From assembly GCA_020160935.1 (NCBI GenBank), contig JAIUPL010000012.1, positions 99,954 to 163,953 of the forward strand: DNA of 64,000 nucleotides. The letters run 5' to 3'. The DNA comes from Bacteroidota bacterium. Lineage in GTDB: Bacteria; Bacteroidota; Bacteroidia; Chitinophagales; Saprospiraceae. The number at the start of each line of letters is the position of its first letter. Positions within the stretch are counted from its first letter, which is position 1. Positions 41,965 to 52,002 of this stretch are shown here, one piece after another. Under the pieces are notes generated by a model. It had not been told where the DNA came from. It worked only from the letters and a program-made list of their open reading frames with translations, and searched no databases. Made by a program: the position numbers and the translations under genes.

Positions 41965-43851
41965 ATGAAATTTAAAATAATCGGTACCGCTTTCGTTCTT
42001 ATGCTGCTGCTCGTTCACCGAAGCGCCGCACAACTCCCTGACTCCTGCAAACTCAACATCGGAACCAACCTCGGAGGCATTTCCGACTATGGCACCGAAC
42101 TGCCTTTTGTAGATTTGATGCATTCCAGTCGCGTGTTTTACTCGCAGGATTCCGGCAACCCCAACGGCGGCCCATTCAATACGGAAGCCACCGACAGCAT
42201 GACCTTCCGGCCGGACGGCTACCCGACGCACAGCCCGCAAACGGTACCAGGCAGGCAATATCCACAGAAAATTTCCACCATCTGGGCCATCACCACCGGC
42301 TGGCCGCAAGGACAATACGTGGTGTTGTATGACGGCACAGGGGCACTCGAATTCTGGGGCGGATTCACCGACCTGACGCAGACTTCGGCGCACCGGATCG
42401 TTTTTACCCTGAACAACGCTTCCAATGCCACCATTCAGATGACCATCGCCAGTTCGTCCATCGACGATCCGATACGCAATATCCGCGTGTTGATGCCTGG
42501 GTCGGAAAACACGTACGAAACCCAGCCTTTCAACCCCACCTGGCTGGATAAAGCGCTCACATTCAAAGCGTTCCGATTTATGGACTGGGGCCAGACAAAC
42601 AACTGGGGCCAAACAGAATCCTGGGGCTGGGATTCACCTGAACTATTCGACTGGGAGGATCGCCAGCAAATGAACCACTACACCTGGGCCGACCACAAAG
42701 GTATTCCGTATGAAATGATGATTCGCCTGATGAATGACTACGACGTGGATGGCTGGGTATGTGTGCCGCACCGTGCCAGCGACGAATACATACATCAAAT
42801 GGCACTGCTATTTCGCGAGCGCCTGGAGCCATCGAGAAAACTTACCGTTGAATACAGCAATGAAGTCTGGAACTGGATTTTCGGGCAGGCCCAATGGTGC
42901 TTTCACTACGGCCAGGCGGCTACAGGCCTTCCCTGGCCCGAATGTGTGGTGCCGTATGTGCAAAACTGCCTCGACATCTGGTCGGAAGAATATGCCGGGC
43001 AGTTGCAACGCATCGAACGCGTGGTAGGCGTGCAGGCGGCCTGGCAAGACGTGTCCAACCGAATTGTTTTCAACATGGAACCGGGCAGTTTCGACGCATT
43101 TTCACCGGCCTGTTACTTTGGACTGGGAGAAACCGGCGATGCCACGCTCGACGAACTGGGCGCCAGCGCTACCGTGACGGATGTGGCTTACTGGGTGCGG
43201 CAAACCCGCGAAAACAACGAAAAAGTGTGGCTGCAAATGCAAAAGGAAAGTATTGCCGATTCGCTGCACATCCCCATGATCTTTTACGAAGGCGGCCAGC
43301 ACATCACCCCCACGCCCTTTGGTGTAATGCCCACCTACGCACAGGCCTTGATCGACATTCAGCGCGATACGGCCATTTACAACCTGTACAATGAATGGTT
43401 CGATTTCCTGCGCACCTTGCAGGAAGGCGACGAACCGCTGCGGCTGATGAACTTCAGTTTTATCGGGCAGCGCAGCGCACAATACGGCAGTTGGGGCATT
43501 TTGGAGAACATGTATCAGGACACATCCGTCATACCAGCGCCGAAATACAGGGCCATACTGGAAAATATGGCTGGCGACTGCAGTACATCCGTGGCTGTGG
43601 AAACGCCTGCTTCCAACCATTCATGGGTCGTTTTTCCCAACCCGGCACAAGACGTGCTAAAGGTTATTTCAGGCGAAAACAAACCCGGTGGGAGGCTGCG
43701 TATAAGCAACCTGCTCGGCCAGTTAATGCTGGAAATGCCCGTTCATGATTCCGAGACAACCATCGCTATCGGGCAACTTGCAAATGGTGTTTACCTGCTG
43801 ACGGCCGAAACACCAGGCGGCTGGATTACTATTAAATTCGTCAAACAATGA
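41965..43851 (+). CDS. Secreted glycoside-hydrolase-like protein with T9SS domain
   Basis: Protein of 628 residues with a signal peptide ending near residue 23 (SAAQ). The main part looks like a TIM-barrel glycoside hydrolase of the kind often annotated as a cellulose-binding protein: LNIGTNLGGISDYGTELPF at the start, FRFMDWGQTN in the middle and VEYSNEVWNW, whose Glu is a likely catalytic acid. A second conserved Glu lies in IFYEGGQH. A sorting domain begins VFPNPAQDVLKV. No closer family can be named. It overlaps the nucleosidase gene by 4 bases. Confidence 0.72.
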   Translation: MKFKIIGTAFVLMLLLVHRSAAQLPDSCKLNIGTNLGGISDYGTELPFVDLMHSSRVFYSQDSGNPNGGPFNTEATDSMTFRPDGYPTHSPQTVPGRQYPQKISTIWAITTGWPQGQYVVLYDGTGALEFWGGFTDLTQTSAHRIVFTLNNASNATIQMTIASSSIDDPIRNIRVLMPGSENTYETQPFNPTWLDKALTFKAFRFMDWGQTNNWGQTESWGWDSPELFDWEDRQQMNHYTWADHKGIPYEMMIRLMNDYDVDGWVCVPHRASDEYIHQMALLFRERLEPSRKLTVEYSNEVWNWIFGQAQWCFHYGQAATGLPWPECVVPYVQNCLDIWSEEYAGQLQRIERVVGVQAAWQDVSNRIVFNMEPGSFDAFSPACYFGLGETGDATLDELGASATVTDVAYWVRQTRENNEKVWLQMQKESIADSLHIPMIFYEGGQHITPTPFGVMPTYAQALIDIQRDTAIYNLYNEWFDFLRTLQEGDEPLRLMNFSFIGQRSAQYGSWGILENMYQDTSVIPAPKYRAILENMAGDCSTSVAVETPASNHSWVVFPNPAQDVLKVISGENKPGGRLRISNLLGQLMLEMPVHDSETTIAIGQLANGVYLLTAETPGGWITIKFVKQ

Positions 43852-44606
43852 TCGGTATCATGGGCGCCATGCCCGAAGAAATCAGGCACCTGATCCCGCA
43901 TATCCAGAATGTGCGCCAGCAAGAGTCCGGCATGCGGGTATATTACCAGGGGACTTTGCTTGGAACACCTGTGGTACTGGTTTTTTCCCGAATCGGAAAA
44001 GTAGCCGCCGCCACTACTGCCACCAATCTGATCCTGGAATACGGCGTGGAGGAAATTATTTTTACCGGCGTTGCAGGCGCCCTGCATCCCGATCTGCGCA
44101 TCGGCGATGTAGTGGTGGGGCGGCATTTGTACCAGCACGATATGGATGCGACGCCCATCATGAGCCGTTTTGAAATCCCCTTGTTGGGTCGACATTTTTT
44201 CGAAACAGCACCCGCACAAACGGACCGGGCCCTGGCGGCTGCGAAGCGTTTTTTTGAAGGCATGAATCAGTACGTTTCCGAGCAGGAAAAAGCCCGTTTC
44301 CACATTGCAAAACCGGAAATCGTGCTGGGCGACATTGCCAGCGGCGACGTATTTGTGTCGGCGCACGCGCATAAAACGGACATACAGGAAAGTCTGCCCT
44401 CCGTGCAGTGTGTGGAAATGGAAGGCGCAGCCGTCGCGCAGGTATGTTATGAATTCGGGATTCCCTGCACTGTCATTCGCACCATTTCCGATGCTGCCAA
44501 TGAATCGTCGGAACTGGATTTTCCCAGATTTATTGAAACCATTGCCAGCAATTACTCGGAAGGAATTGTGCTGGAATGGTTTAGGCAGTACAACGGCCTT
44601 CAATAA
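43848..44606 (+). CDS. mtnN: 5'-methylthioadenosine/S-adenosylhomocysteine nucleosidase
   Basis: Protein of 252 residues that cleaves MTA and SAH to adenine and the thiosugar in the methionine and methylation cycles. Motifs: MIGIMGAMPEEIRHL at the start (catalytic Glu), ITGVAG-like IIFTGVAGAL, CVEMEGAAVAQV (ribose-binding Met-Glu) and RTISDAAN (catalytic Asp). The length is slightly above the usual 230. The ATG overlaps the stop of the upstream gene (ATGA). Confidence 0.93.
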   Translation: MIGIMGAMPEEIRHLIPHIQNVRQQESGMRVYYQGTLLGTPVVLVFSRIGKVAAATTATNLILEYGVEEIIFTGVAGALHPDLRIGDVVVGRHLYQHDMDATPIMSRFEIPLLGRHFFETAPAQTDRALAAAKRFFEGMNQYVSEQEKARFHIAKPEIVLGDIASGDVFVSAHAHKTDIQESLPSVQCVEMEGAAVAQVCYEFGIPCTVIRTISDAANESSELDFPRFIETIASNYSEGIVLEWFRQYNGLQ

Positions 44607-44649
44607 CCCGAATTCTTTGTACGTTTATTCCCGAATCAACTTTCTAAAG

Positions 44650-45027
44650 ATGGATACAACCAAACCCGAAACAATAGATCAGTACATCGCCGAATTCCCC
44701 CCCGAAGTACAACAAGTGCTGGAGCAGGTGCGCGCGCATATCCGCCAATTAGCCCCGGACGCCAAAGAATGTATCAGTTACGGCATTCCTACTTTCGATG
44801 TGGGGAAAGACCACCTCGTTCATTTTGCCGGTTTTAAAAACCATATCGGCCTCTACCCTACTCCCGTGGGTATGGAAGCCTTTAAGGCCGACCTGGCCCC
44901 CTACAAACAGGGAAAAGGTTCGGTGCAATTTCCGCTCGATCAACCCATGCCGCTGGATTTGATCAAGCGAATTGTGGAGTTCAGGGTGGCGGCTGTGCAG
45001 GAAAAGATGAGTAAAAAGAAAAAATAA
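44650..45027 (+). CDS. DUF1801 family protein
   Basis: Protein of 125 residues with the DUF1801/YdhG signature: EVQQVLEQVRAHIRQL, ISYGIPTF, LVHFAGFKNHIGLYP. This fold is often found in small proteins of unknown function that resemble iron chaperones. The C-terminus is lysine-rich (KMSKKKK). The start at 44650 was chosen for family length. Confidence 0.85.
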   Translation: MDTTKPETIDQYIAEFPPEVQQVLEQVRAHIRQLAPDAKECISYGIPTFDVGKDHLVHFAGFKNHIGLYPTPVGMEAFKADLAPYKQGKGSVQFPLDQPMPLDLIKRIVEFRVAAVQEKMSKKKK

Positions 45028-45121
45028 ATCAGGCGCCATCCCGTCTGATTCCGAGTTGCTCTTCCTGATGGAATGCCTGCAACACATTGCTTTTTTGTAA
45101 TAAACTCCTCACAAATTTGCC

Positions 45122-47434
45122 ATGAAAACAATCTTCCTGTGCCTCATCGGACTATTGTCTACGCAGGCTGGCAATGCGCAATCCATTGAAGACAATTTTC
45201 AATTGCTCCGTTCAGAACTGGCACAAAAAGTAAATGCGTTGCGAATAGATATGGGCGCACGCCCGCTTCGCTTTGATGATGTTTTGAAAGCGGCAGCCGT
45301 TTTTCACAGCAATTACATGGCAAAAAATGACACCCTGACGCACCAGGAAACTGCTGCCGACGTGGCTACACCACAATTGAGGGTGCTCAAAAAAGGCGGC
45401 CATAACTTCGAATTAGTCGGCGAAAATGTCCTCTATTCCAGGCCTCAACATTTTCCACTTGACGACAATGATGTGAAAACTTTGGCGGAGGAAATGTTTC
45501 TGGCATGGAAAAAATCACCCGGCCATTATGCCAATATGATTAAGCCGGAATACGAGTTTGGGGACTTTGGTTTTCAGGTGCATCCTGGCAAAAAAATCGT
45601 GTATGCCACACAGGTATTCGGGAAAAAAGGCGTCAGCATACCTGGTCAGTTATCGTACAACGCCTTCGGCTTGACGCCCGCACCCATTGAATGCAACCTG
45701 GCATTCAGGGAGTTTCCGAACCTGATAGCCAGCATGGGTAACGATTTGCGCATAGAAGGCTCGGAAATAAAATTCTACTACTACGACATCGGTTATTTCA
45801 AGCGGATTTTTCAACGCTCCAATGATGGTATCGCCGTCGACCTCATTTCCGCAGATCAGTTGCGCTGCGGGCAGCCCAATCAACTGGATATTTCGCCTGT
45901 GTACGACGGAGTGCTGCTCGAACCAGTTTATCGCAACGAACTGCTTCGGAACAATGAAGCAAAAAGCGACGTGCGGGTAATTACCATTGTTGGTCATATC
46001 CCTCCTGGCATAAACCTTGACCGGCTTTCTCCCTCTCTGATACTCGTTCAGGACGGAAAAGAATGCAGGTATCTTTCACCGGCTACTGTCCCGCACAAGT
46101 ATTACGCCCTGCGCCCCATAAAGCCCGTTGCAAAAGATCCGGGAGATATTTCCTTGTTGCAAAACGGAATCGTGGCATCACAACAGGTTGAATATGAGTT
46201 TAATACCAATCAAATAAAACCCGTTCACCCGCCCGTGATTCTGCCCGAAGACGCCCGCATCGTAGCAGTGGAAATAAATGCCTACAGTTCAGTAGAAGGG
46301 GATTCGTTGAAAAATGACCGCCTGCATCAAGGCCGCGCTCAGTATATCCAGAAGCACATTCAGTCGCAAACCCATGCCCCGGATTCTGTTTTTTCTGTTT
46401 CTGCAAGCGAAAACTGGCCGTTTCTGGCGTTTCAACTGGCTTATTACGGAAATGAAAACCTTGCTGCCATTTCGCATGATTCAATCAAAAAACGGATTGC
46501 TTCCGGCGACCGAACGCTTCCCTGGAAAGAGATGCTGTACGATCAACGTACTTCAACGGCCACAATTCATTACCAGGGCACGATGCCCACCGAGGGCTTG
46601 CAACAGGAAGAAATGAACCTGCGCACCGCCGTGCGCAACAATGATGTTCGCCTGGCCAATAAGGCATTGTATCTCATGAATTTGCGTGACTCGCTGAATA
46701 CAGACGTGCTCTACGAAAAATCTGTTTTCGACTGGTGTTGCCTGCATCCGGAAGTAGCCACGAACAGCGCGGCGGTGTTGGCACGGGTCTGTCGAAACGA
46801 TCCATATCTGGCGGCACGATTTCTTTTCAACTGGGCCGGTAAAAGCGACTTGCTGGAACAGGACGCGCGGTTCAATATGCTGCATTTGTACACACTCGTT
46901 GGTCACGCACTGCTGGACGACTGGGACACCGATTCTGAACGACTTTCCAGAGTGATTCACCCTCAAAAAGTGGATCAACTGACCAAATCGACTTCCATAA
47001 GTCAGTCGCTCATGCTCAACTTGCACCTGACATATCTTCAATATTACGGTCAGATCAATGATGCACAGAATATCAATCAGTCGTTCAATTTTATCAATCA
47101 GTACTTCAGGGAGCACCGTTTGAATGCCGAAGATGATGTCGCGCTGGTGTTGTTTTTTAATTACTGGAGTATGTACGACATGACGATCGACTACCTGCTG
47201 CCCAAATATCGCAGGAACGAATTAGGCGAAGAGGGCATTTTTATCCTGGCTCAAACCATGAACCTGTATGAACAGGAGCACAATAAAGAAGAATACCTGA
47301 AAATACTTGATTCGGCCGCCCGGCTCAATCCCGCCAAGTGGTGTACATGGCTCCAGCATGATTTTCAAATGTTGAGGGATAGCGATGTGAAATCGATGTA
47401 TTGCCATACATGTCAGGAATCCACTCAAAAGTGA
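45122..47434 (+). CDS. Secreted CAP-domain protein with OmpA-like region
   Basis: Protein of 770 residues with a signal peptide (to about residue 20). The N-terminal CAP (SCP/PR-1) domain spans about 30-165, with VNALRIDMGARPLRFDD, HSNYMAKNDTLTHQE and VGENVLY. A middle region at about 385-440 (IVAVEINAYSSVEGDSLKND, then RLHQGRAQYIQ) resembles the OmpA-like peptidoglycan-binding pattern. The C-terminal 250 residues are helical and repeat-like (LLNLHLTYLQ, AQTMNLYEQEHNKEEYLKIL), similar to TPR solenoids. The role is unknown. A degenerate -7 element (CAAATTTG) stands just before the ATG. Confidence 0.75.
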   Translation: MKTIFLCLIGLLSTQAGNAQSIEDNFQLLRSELAQKVNALRIDMGARPLRFDDVLKAAAVFHSNYMAKNDTLTHQETAADVATPQLRVLKKGGHNFELVGENVLYSRPQHFPLDDNDVKTLAEEMFLAWKKSPGHYANMIKPEYEFGDFGFQVHPGKKIVYATQVFGKKGVSIPGQLSYNAFGLTPAPIECNLAFREFPNLIASMGNDLRIEGSEIKFYYYDIGYFKRIFQRSNDGIAVDLISADQLRCGQPNQLDISPVYDGVLLEPVYRNELLRNNEAKSDVRVITIVGHIPPGINLDRLSPSLILVQDGKECRYLSPATVPHKYYALRPIKPVAKDPGDISLLQNGIVASQQVEYEFNTNQIKPVHPPVILPEDARIVAVEINAYSSVEGDSLKNDRLHQGRAQYIQKHIQSQTHAPDSVFSVSASENWPFLAFQLAYYGNENLAAISHDSIKKRIASGDRTLPWKEMLYDQRTSTATIHYQGTMPTEGLQQEEMNLRTAVRNNDVRLANKALYLMNLRDSLNTDVLYEKSVFDWCCLHPEVATNSAAVLARVCRNDPYLAARFLFNWAGKSDLLEQDARFNMLHLYTLVGHALLDDWDTDSERLSRVIHPQKVDQLTKSTSISQSLMLNLHLTYLQYYGQINDAQNINQSFNFINQYFREHRLNAEDDVALVLFFNYWSMYDMTIDYLLPKYRRNELGEEGIFILAQTMNLYEQEHNKEEYLKILDSAARLNPAKWCTWLQHDFQMLRDSDVKSMYCHTCQESTQK

Positions 47435-47442
47435 CAAAAAAG

Positions 47443-47508
47443 GGAGAGGAAACCGGCACCACCCAACTTGCAATTTTTACAAGCGAATGAGGGTGCTGGT
47501 TTCCTCTC
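47443..47508. terminator. Bidirectional terminator between convergent genes
   Basis: A long stem (GAGAGGAAACCGGCACC with GGGTGCTGGTTTCCTCTC, one G-U) between the CAP-protein and DUF4331 genes, followed by TTATTTTATT on the plus side and preceded by AAAAAA. Confidence 0.75.
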
Positions 47509-47513
47509 TTATT

Positions 47514-49562
47514 TTATTGTTTAATCAATTTGCCTGTCTGTAAAAGCCCTCCATTTCCATCAATTGCGTATGCTACATACGTACCCGGCACCAGGCCGGA
47601 CGTGTTCCAATCGAAGGTAAACTCACCTTGCGGACGGAAACCCTGGTACACGTCTGCTACAAATTTTCCCTGCAGGTCGTACACGCGTAAGGTAATTTTG
47701 GTGGCGCGATTCACCTGAAGTGTAAAGGTTGTTTGTACCGTGAACGGATTGGGGTAGTTTTTCATCAGCAGCGGGCGCTGGGTAAGCCCCAAAACGCCCC
47801 CCTGGAAACCATCATTGGTACTTGTGACAACAGAACCACCACATTCGCTGGTGCCGCTTTTCGGCAAAGCCACATAGGGGAAAGTGGTGTTAAACGCTAC
47901 ATCATTTGATTCCACCCCTGTTGAATATGTGATCACGCTCAAAAGATTGGGCGTAACAGGATTTGCTCCTCCGGCAGTGTAATCGTCGTACCAAAGGCCA
48001 ACAGCAGCCAGTACGGCGCCTGCCACGGCCTGCAATTCAATCCTCGTCACATCGTCTTCCAGTCGGCGCCCGTTCGGGAACCCATCCATGTTTGGAATAG
48101 CCTGAATATCGGTGTTCTGGTTGTACGCCGGATCCGTGAGGCCGAGCACGGCCGCCTGTATGAGTCCGAGCGAACTGAATTGCGGATCGTTGCGCGGTGT
48201 AACGGGCACTGCCATATTCAGGCGAAGCATATCGCCGCCATTGGGCAGGAAGTTATTGACAAAGGGTTTGCCAACCGCCAGCGGATTGCCATTTTTACCG
48301 GTAGCCAACTGATATGGAGGCAGGTTAGGTACGCCCGTATGGAATGCGGGCCACAGGTCGACCGAACGAGGTTTCCCTGGCCCGGGCAACAACAAAGTGC
48401 CGAAAATATCATCGTCGAGGGCAGTCCCGTCAAGTGCCGGATTACCTTTCAGCCCATACAGTCCGTCCTGTCCATTACCAAAGTCGAATGATTGCAAGGA
48501 ATTTCTTTGGATGCGCAAGGCAGCAAACGCCGGTACGGCGCCGCCGAACAACGAATCGTCCATATACAAGGCCAGTTCCGGATTGTAGAAATACTCGTCG
48601 AGGCTCGTTTCCGAAATTTCATCGTACGGTGTGATGGAATTCCAGAAATCCTTGCTTCCAATGGCAATAACGGCTTCATTCGTAAGCGGCATGCCCAGGC
48701 GCGATACCTGAATCCAGTCGCCAGAATAAGCAGGATTTCCCGTTGCAGACAAGGTTCGGATGCTCTGACGGCTTGCCGAAGCCCATACACCTATGACGTA
48801 ATTTGGATCGAGGATATTGGCAGGTGTAGCCGGTGCACCTTCTTTCAGCAAAGCGGAAATGGGGATTTGCAAGGCAATCGTGCTGACATTCATACAGGCA
48901 AGTCCATCCGTCGGCGTTCCATTCTGGCGCGGTGCATCTCCCAAGTCGAAGATACCTCCCAGGTCGACAAAAAACGGGTCGTCGGAAGTGCCGCAGAATA
49001 CCGTTTCGCCAGAAGTGGCATTGGTAATCGCACTGCTCATCAAGGCTGCATAATTCGTATTCAAACCTACTGCCGAGCCGATAGAACGATCGCCGATATT
49101 GGGTGGCGGAACGACGCCATTTTCCACAATTGTCTGAAAATTGATACCGCCATCGGTACTTTTTTCCAGTGTATAGGTCGTTTTCAGGTTTTGAAGCCCG
49201 AGGCGGATATTGAAAAAAGTGGATGGATCTTCATTCACCTTGTGGAAGGTAAACCGGTAGGTAATTTCATCTCCGGATACAGATGCATCATTGTCGATGT
49301 GAATTTCGTACCGAATATTTTCACCAAAAGAAAAATAATTCGGGCCGCCCTGCGGCAGTTGCAAGGGTACATACGTGGCAATAATGGTAATGGTGTTAGG
49401 GTTATCGGGGCTTCGAAAAGCGTACAAATCTACATTGTCCGCCAGGGGATCATTCGAGATCATGGGCGCTTCGCGGTGGCTGGATGCCAGCACGGCAGGC
49501 AGGCAGACCGACCACAAAGCGAGGGCCAGCAAGCCATTTTTTATGCGTTGAAAATTCATCAT
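47514..49562 (-). CDS. DUF4331 protein with T9SS domain
   Basis: Protein of 682 residues (start at 49562; an ATG at 49616 that overlaps the upstream stop as TAATG would add 18 residues). The signal peptide ends at LPAVLA and is followed directly by the family signature SSHREAPMISNDPLADNVDLYAF. The DUF4331 region covers about 550 residues; a linker and a sorting domain follow (KNYPNPFTVQTTFTL to LQTGKLIKQ). It is about 75-80 percent identical by eye to the neighbouring DUF4331 protein over the shared part, so the pair arose by tandem duplication. Function unknown. Confidence 0.85.
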   Translation of the reverse strand: MMNFQRIKNGLLALALWSVCLPAVLASSHREAPMISNDPLADNVDLYAFRSPDNPNTITIIATYVPLQLPQGGPNYFSFGENIRYEIHIDNDASVSGDEITYRFTFHKVNEDPSTFFNIRLGLQNLKTTYTLEKSTDGGINFQTIVENGVVPPPNIGDRSIGSAVGLNTNYAALMSSAITNATSGETVFCGTSDDPFFVDLGGIFDLGDAPRQNGTPTDGLACMNVSTIALQIPISALLKEGAPATPANILDPNYVIGVWASASRQSIRTLSATGNPAYSGDWIQVSRLGMPLTNEAVIAIGSKDFWNSITPYDEISETSLDEYFYNPELALYMDDSLFGGAVPAFAALRIQRNSLQSFDFGNGQDGLYGLKGNPALDGTALDDDIFGTLLLPGPGKPRSVDLWPAFHTGVPNLPPYQLATGKNGNPLAVGKPFVNNFLPNGGDMLRLNMAVPVTPRNDPQFSSLGLIQAAVLGLTDPAYNQNTDIQAIPNMDGFPNGRRLEDDVTRIELQAVAGAVLAAVGLWYDDYTAGGANPVTPNLLSVITYSTGVESNDVAFNTTFPYVALPKSGTSECGGSVVTSTNDGFQGGVLGLTQRPLLMKNYPNPFTVQTTFTLQVNRATKITLRVYDLQGKFVADVYQGFRPQGEFTFDWNTSGLVPGTYVAYAIDGNGGLLQTGKLIKQ

Positions 49563-49615
49563 GGATGATTTTAGTCGTGAAGAATTGGAATGGCCGACAG
49601 AATCATTGTTAGCCA

Positions 49616-51355
49616 TTACTGTCCTACCTCGGTGCCTCTCCAGGGAGATGCGACATAGGGGAAAGTGGTTTTGAAGGGTTTGTCATTCTGGTTTACACCT
49701 GTGCGATAGGTAATTACATCGATCAAATCCTGAGTGACCGGGTTGGCGCCTCCCGCTGTGTAATCATCGTACCAAAGACCGATGGCGGCCAGTGCAGCGC
49801 CTGCCACGGCTTGCAGTTCGATCGCCGTCACATCATCTTCCAGGCGGCGTCCATTCGGAAAACCGTCCATATTGGGAATTTCCTGAAGCAGCGTAGTCTG
49901 ATTGTAAGCAGGATCCGTAAGACCCAGCACTGCGGCCTGAATCAAGCCCATAGAACTGAATTTTGGGTCATCGCGCGGTGTAACCGGAACGGCCATGTTG
50001 AGGCGAAGCATATCGCCGCCATTGGGCAGGAAGTTGTTGACAAAAGGTTTGCCGGCTGCCAGCGGATTGCCGTTTTTACCCGTAGCCAGTTGGTAAGGGC
50101 GCACATTGGGTACTCCGGTATGAAAGATGGGCCATAGGTCGACCGAACGGGGTTTGCCCGGAGCCGGTAACAACAGATTGCCAAAAACAGCGTCATCGAG
50201 GGCTGTTCCGGCTACTACTGCGCTGCCTTTCAAGCCATACAAGCCATCGTGGCCATTGCCGAAATCAAAGGACTGCAAGGAATTCCGCTGGATGCGCAGG
50301 GCAGAAAACGCAGGTACGGCTGTGCCGAATTGCGAATCGTCCATGTACAGGGCCAGTTCCGGATTGTAGAAATATTCATCGAGGGTTGTCTCAGAAATTT
50401 CATCGTATGGCGTGAGGCGGTTCCAGAAGTCCTTCTGTCCGACAGGGATTACTGCCTCATTGGTCAACGGCATACCCAGGCGCGAAACCTGAACCCAATC
50501 GCCCTCTTCATTCGGAGCAACACCGCCCGCTTGCAAGGTCTGTATGGCCCGGCGGTTGGCAGAAGCCCATACGCCGATGACAAAATCGCCATCCAGAATA
50601 TTGTCAGGAGTGAAAGGAGCGCCAGCCTTGCGAAGTGTCAGAATCGGCACCTGAATAGCGATGGAATGTACGTTGTAACGGCCAAGACCATCGCGCGAGT
50701 TGCCATTCTGACGGGGCGCGTCGCCCAAATCGAAAATTCCACCAAGGTCAACAAAGAAAGGGTCATCTGCCGGGCCGCAGTACACTTTTTCGCCGGTAGA
50801 AGCCAGTTTGATCGACCCGTTGATGAGGGCTTCATAATCTGTTCCCAATCCCACGGCCGATTCAATAGAGCGCGGTCCAATATTCGGAGGCGGCACGATA
50901 CCGTTAGACACAATCGTGGTAAAGGTGTTGCCACCATCCAGGCTGCGCTCCAGGGTGTAAGTGGTTTTCAGGTTTTGCAAACCAAGCCTGAGGTTAAAAA
51001 AAGTGGAGGGGTCTTCATTTTCCTTGTGAAACATGAATCGATACACAATTTCATCTCCAGGGTTTGCTGCATCGTTATCGATGTGTATGAGATACTGAAT
51101 GTTCTCCCCGAAAGATGCGTAATTGGGCCCACCAAAAGGCAGTTCTGCCGGAATGTAATTGGCAATAATTGTAATCGTACTGGGGTTGTCCGGGCTTCGG
51201 AATGCGTACAGGTCTGTGTTGTCGGCCAGTGGATCATTTGCAATCAACGGCGCTTCCCGGTGACTGGAAGCAAAGACGTCTGGACTGCTTTGAACCCACA
51301 CCAGGGCTAACAGGGGTACGCAGCGGCAAAGGGTGCGTTTGAAAAATTGGATCAT
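49616..51355 (-). CDS. DUF4331 protein without sorting domain
   Basis: Protein of 579 residues with a signal peptide (MIQFFKRTLCRCVPLLALVW) and SSHREAPLIANDPLADNTDLYAF. Compared with its neighbour it stops right after the shared domain (FPYVASPWRGTEVGQ) and lacks the T9SS tail, so it would remain in the periplasm or be secreted by another route. The stop codon overlaps an ATG of the next gene by one base, indicating one transcript. Confidence 0.85.
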   Translation of the reverse strand: MIQFFKRTLCRCVPLLALVWVQSSPDVFASSHREAPLIANDPLADNTDLYAFRSPDNPSTITIIANYIPAELPFGGPNYASFGENIQYLIHIDNDAANPGDEIVYRFMFHKENEDPSTFFNLRLGLQNLKTTYTLERSLDGGNTFTTIVSNGIVPPPNIGPRSIESAVGLGTDYEALINGSIKLASTGEKVYCGPADDPFFVDLGGIFDLGDAPRQNGNSRDGLGRYNVHSIAIQVPILTLRKAGAPFTPDNILDGDFVIGVWASANRRAIQTLQAGGVAPNEEGDWVQVSRLGMPLTNEAVIPVGQKDFWNRLTPYDEISETTLDEYFYNPELALYMDDSQFGTAVPAFSALRIQRNSLQSFDFGNGHDGLYGLKGSAVVAGTALDDAVFGNLLLPAPGKPRSVDLWPIFHTGVPNVRPYQLATGKNGNPLAAGKPFVNNFLPNGGDMLRLNMAVPVTPRDDPKFSSMGLIQAAVLGLTDPAYNQTTLLQEIPNMDGFPNGRRLEDDVTAIELQAVAGAALAAIGLWYDDYTAGGANPVTQDLIDVITYRTGVNQNDKPFKTTFPYVASPWRGTEVGQ

Positions 51356-51516
51356 TTGTACAGGTTTTTAATGAACAAGTATTTCTCATGTACGAGAAGT
51401 ATCCAATTCCGGATTTTTGCAACGTGTTACGTGAAAGCCCCGACCATGCACCAATCCTGGAAACTAAAGGCAGAAATATGTAGTTTTATGCCTTAACCAT
51501 TCAATTTTAGGCTAAT

Positions 51517-52002
51517 ATGAAAGAAAACCTTCACCCATTTTCTTTTGAAAAAACGGAATCTTTTAACACTGACTTCATCCACCTCGTGCAGTTCCTCGAC
51601 CGCGAACTGGCCGAACGCGATGGCAGCGAACACGCCTTTTATGCTCAGTTCAATAAAATTGATGCCTTGCGAAACGTGGTGGTGGCGTATGAAAATGAAA
51701 CGCCGGTGGGTTGTGGCGCATTCAAGGAAATAGCGCCCGGAACGGTGGAAATAAAACGCATGTACGTACCCCCGGAGCATCGCTCGAAAGGCATCGCCTC
51801 GCTCGTGTTGTCGGAACTGGAAAAATGGGCTGCTACGCTGGGCTTCCACACAGCCAGGCTCGAAACAGGCAAACGGCAGCCGGAAGCCATTCGACTGTAT
51901 GAAAAAAACGGGTACGCGCTTATTCCGAATTATGGGCAATACGCCAATGTCGAGAACAGCGTTTGTTTTGAGAAACAGTTAATTTCAGTACCTGCACAAT
52001 GA
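51517..52002 (+). CDS. GNAT-family N-acetyltransferase
   Basis: Protein of 161 residues with the GNAT acetyl-CoA binding pattern: VEIKRMYVPPEHRSKGIAS (Arg-x-x-Gly-x-Ala type loop) and RLYEKNGYALIPNYG near the C-terminus. The substrate is unknown. It overlaps the next gene by 4 bases (ATGA). Confidence 0.9.
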   Translation: MKENLHPFSFEKTESFNTDFIHLVQFLDRELAERDGSEHAFYAQFNKIDALRNVVVAYENETPVGCGAFKEIAPGTVEIKRMYVPPEHRSKGIASLVLSELEKWAATLGFHTARLETGKRQPEAIRLYEKNGYALIPNYGQYANVENSVCFEKQLISVPAQ

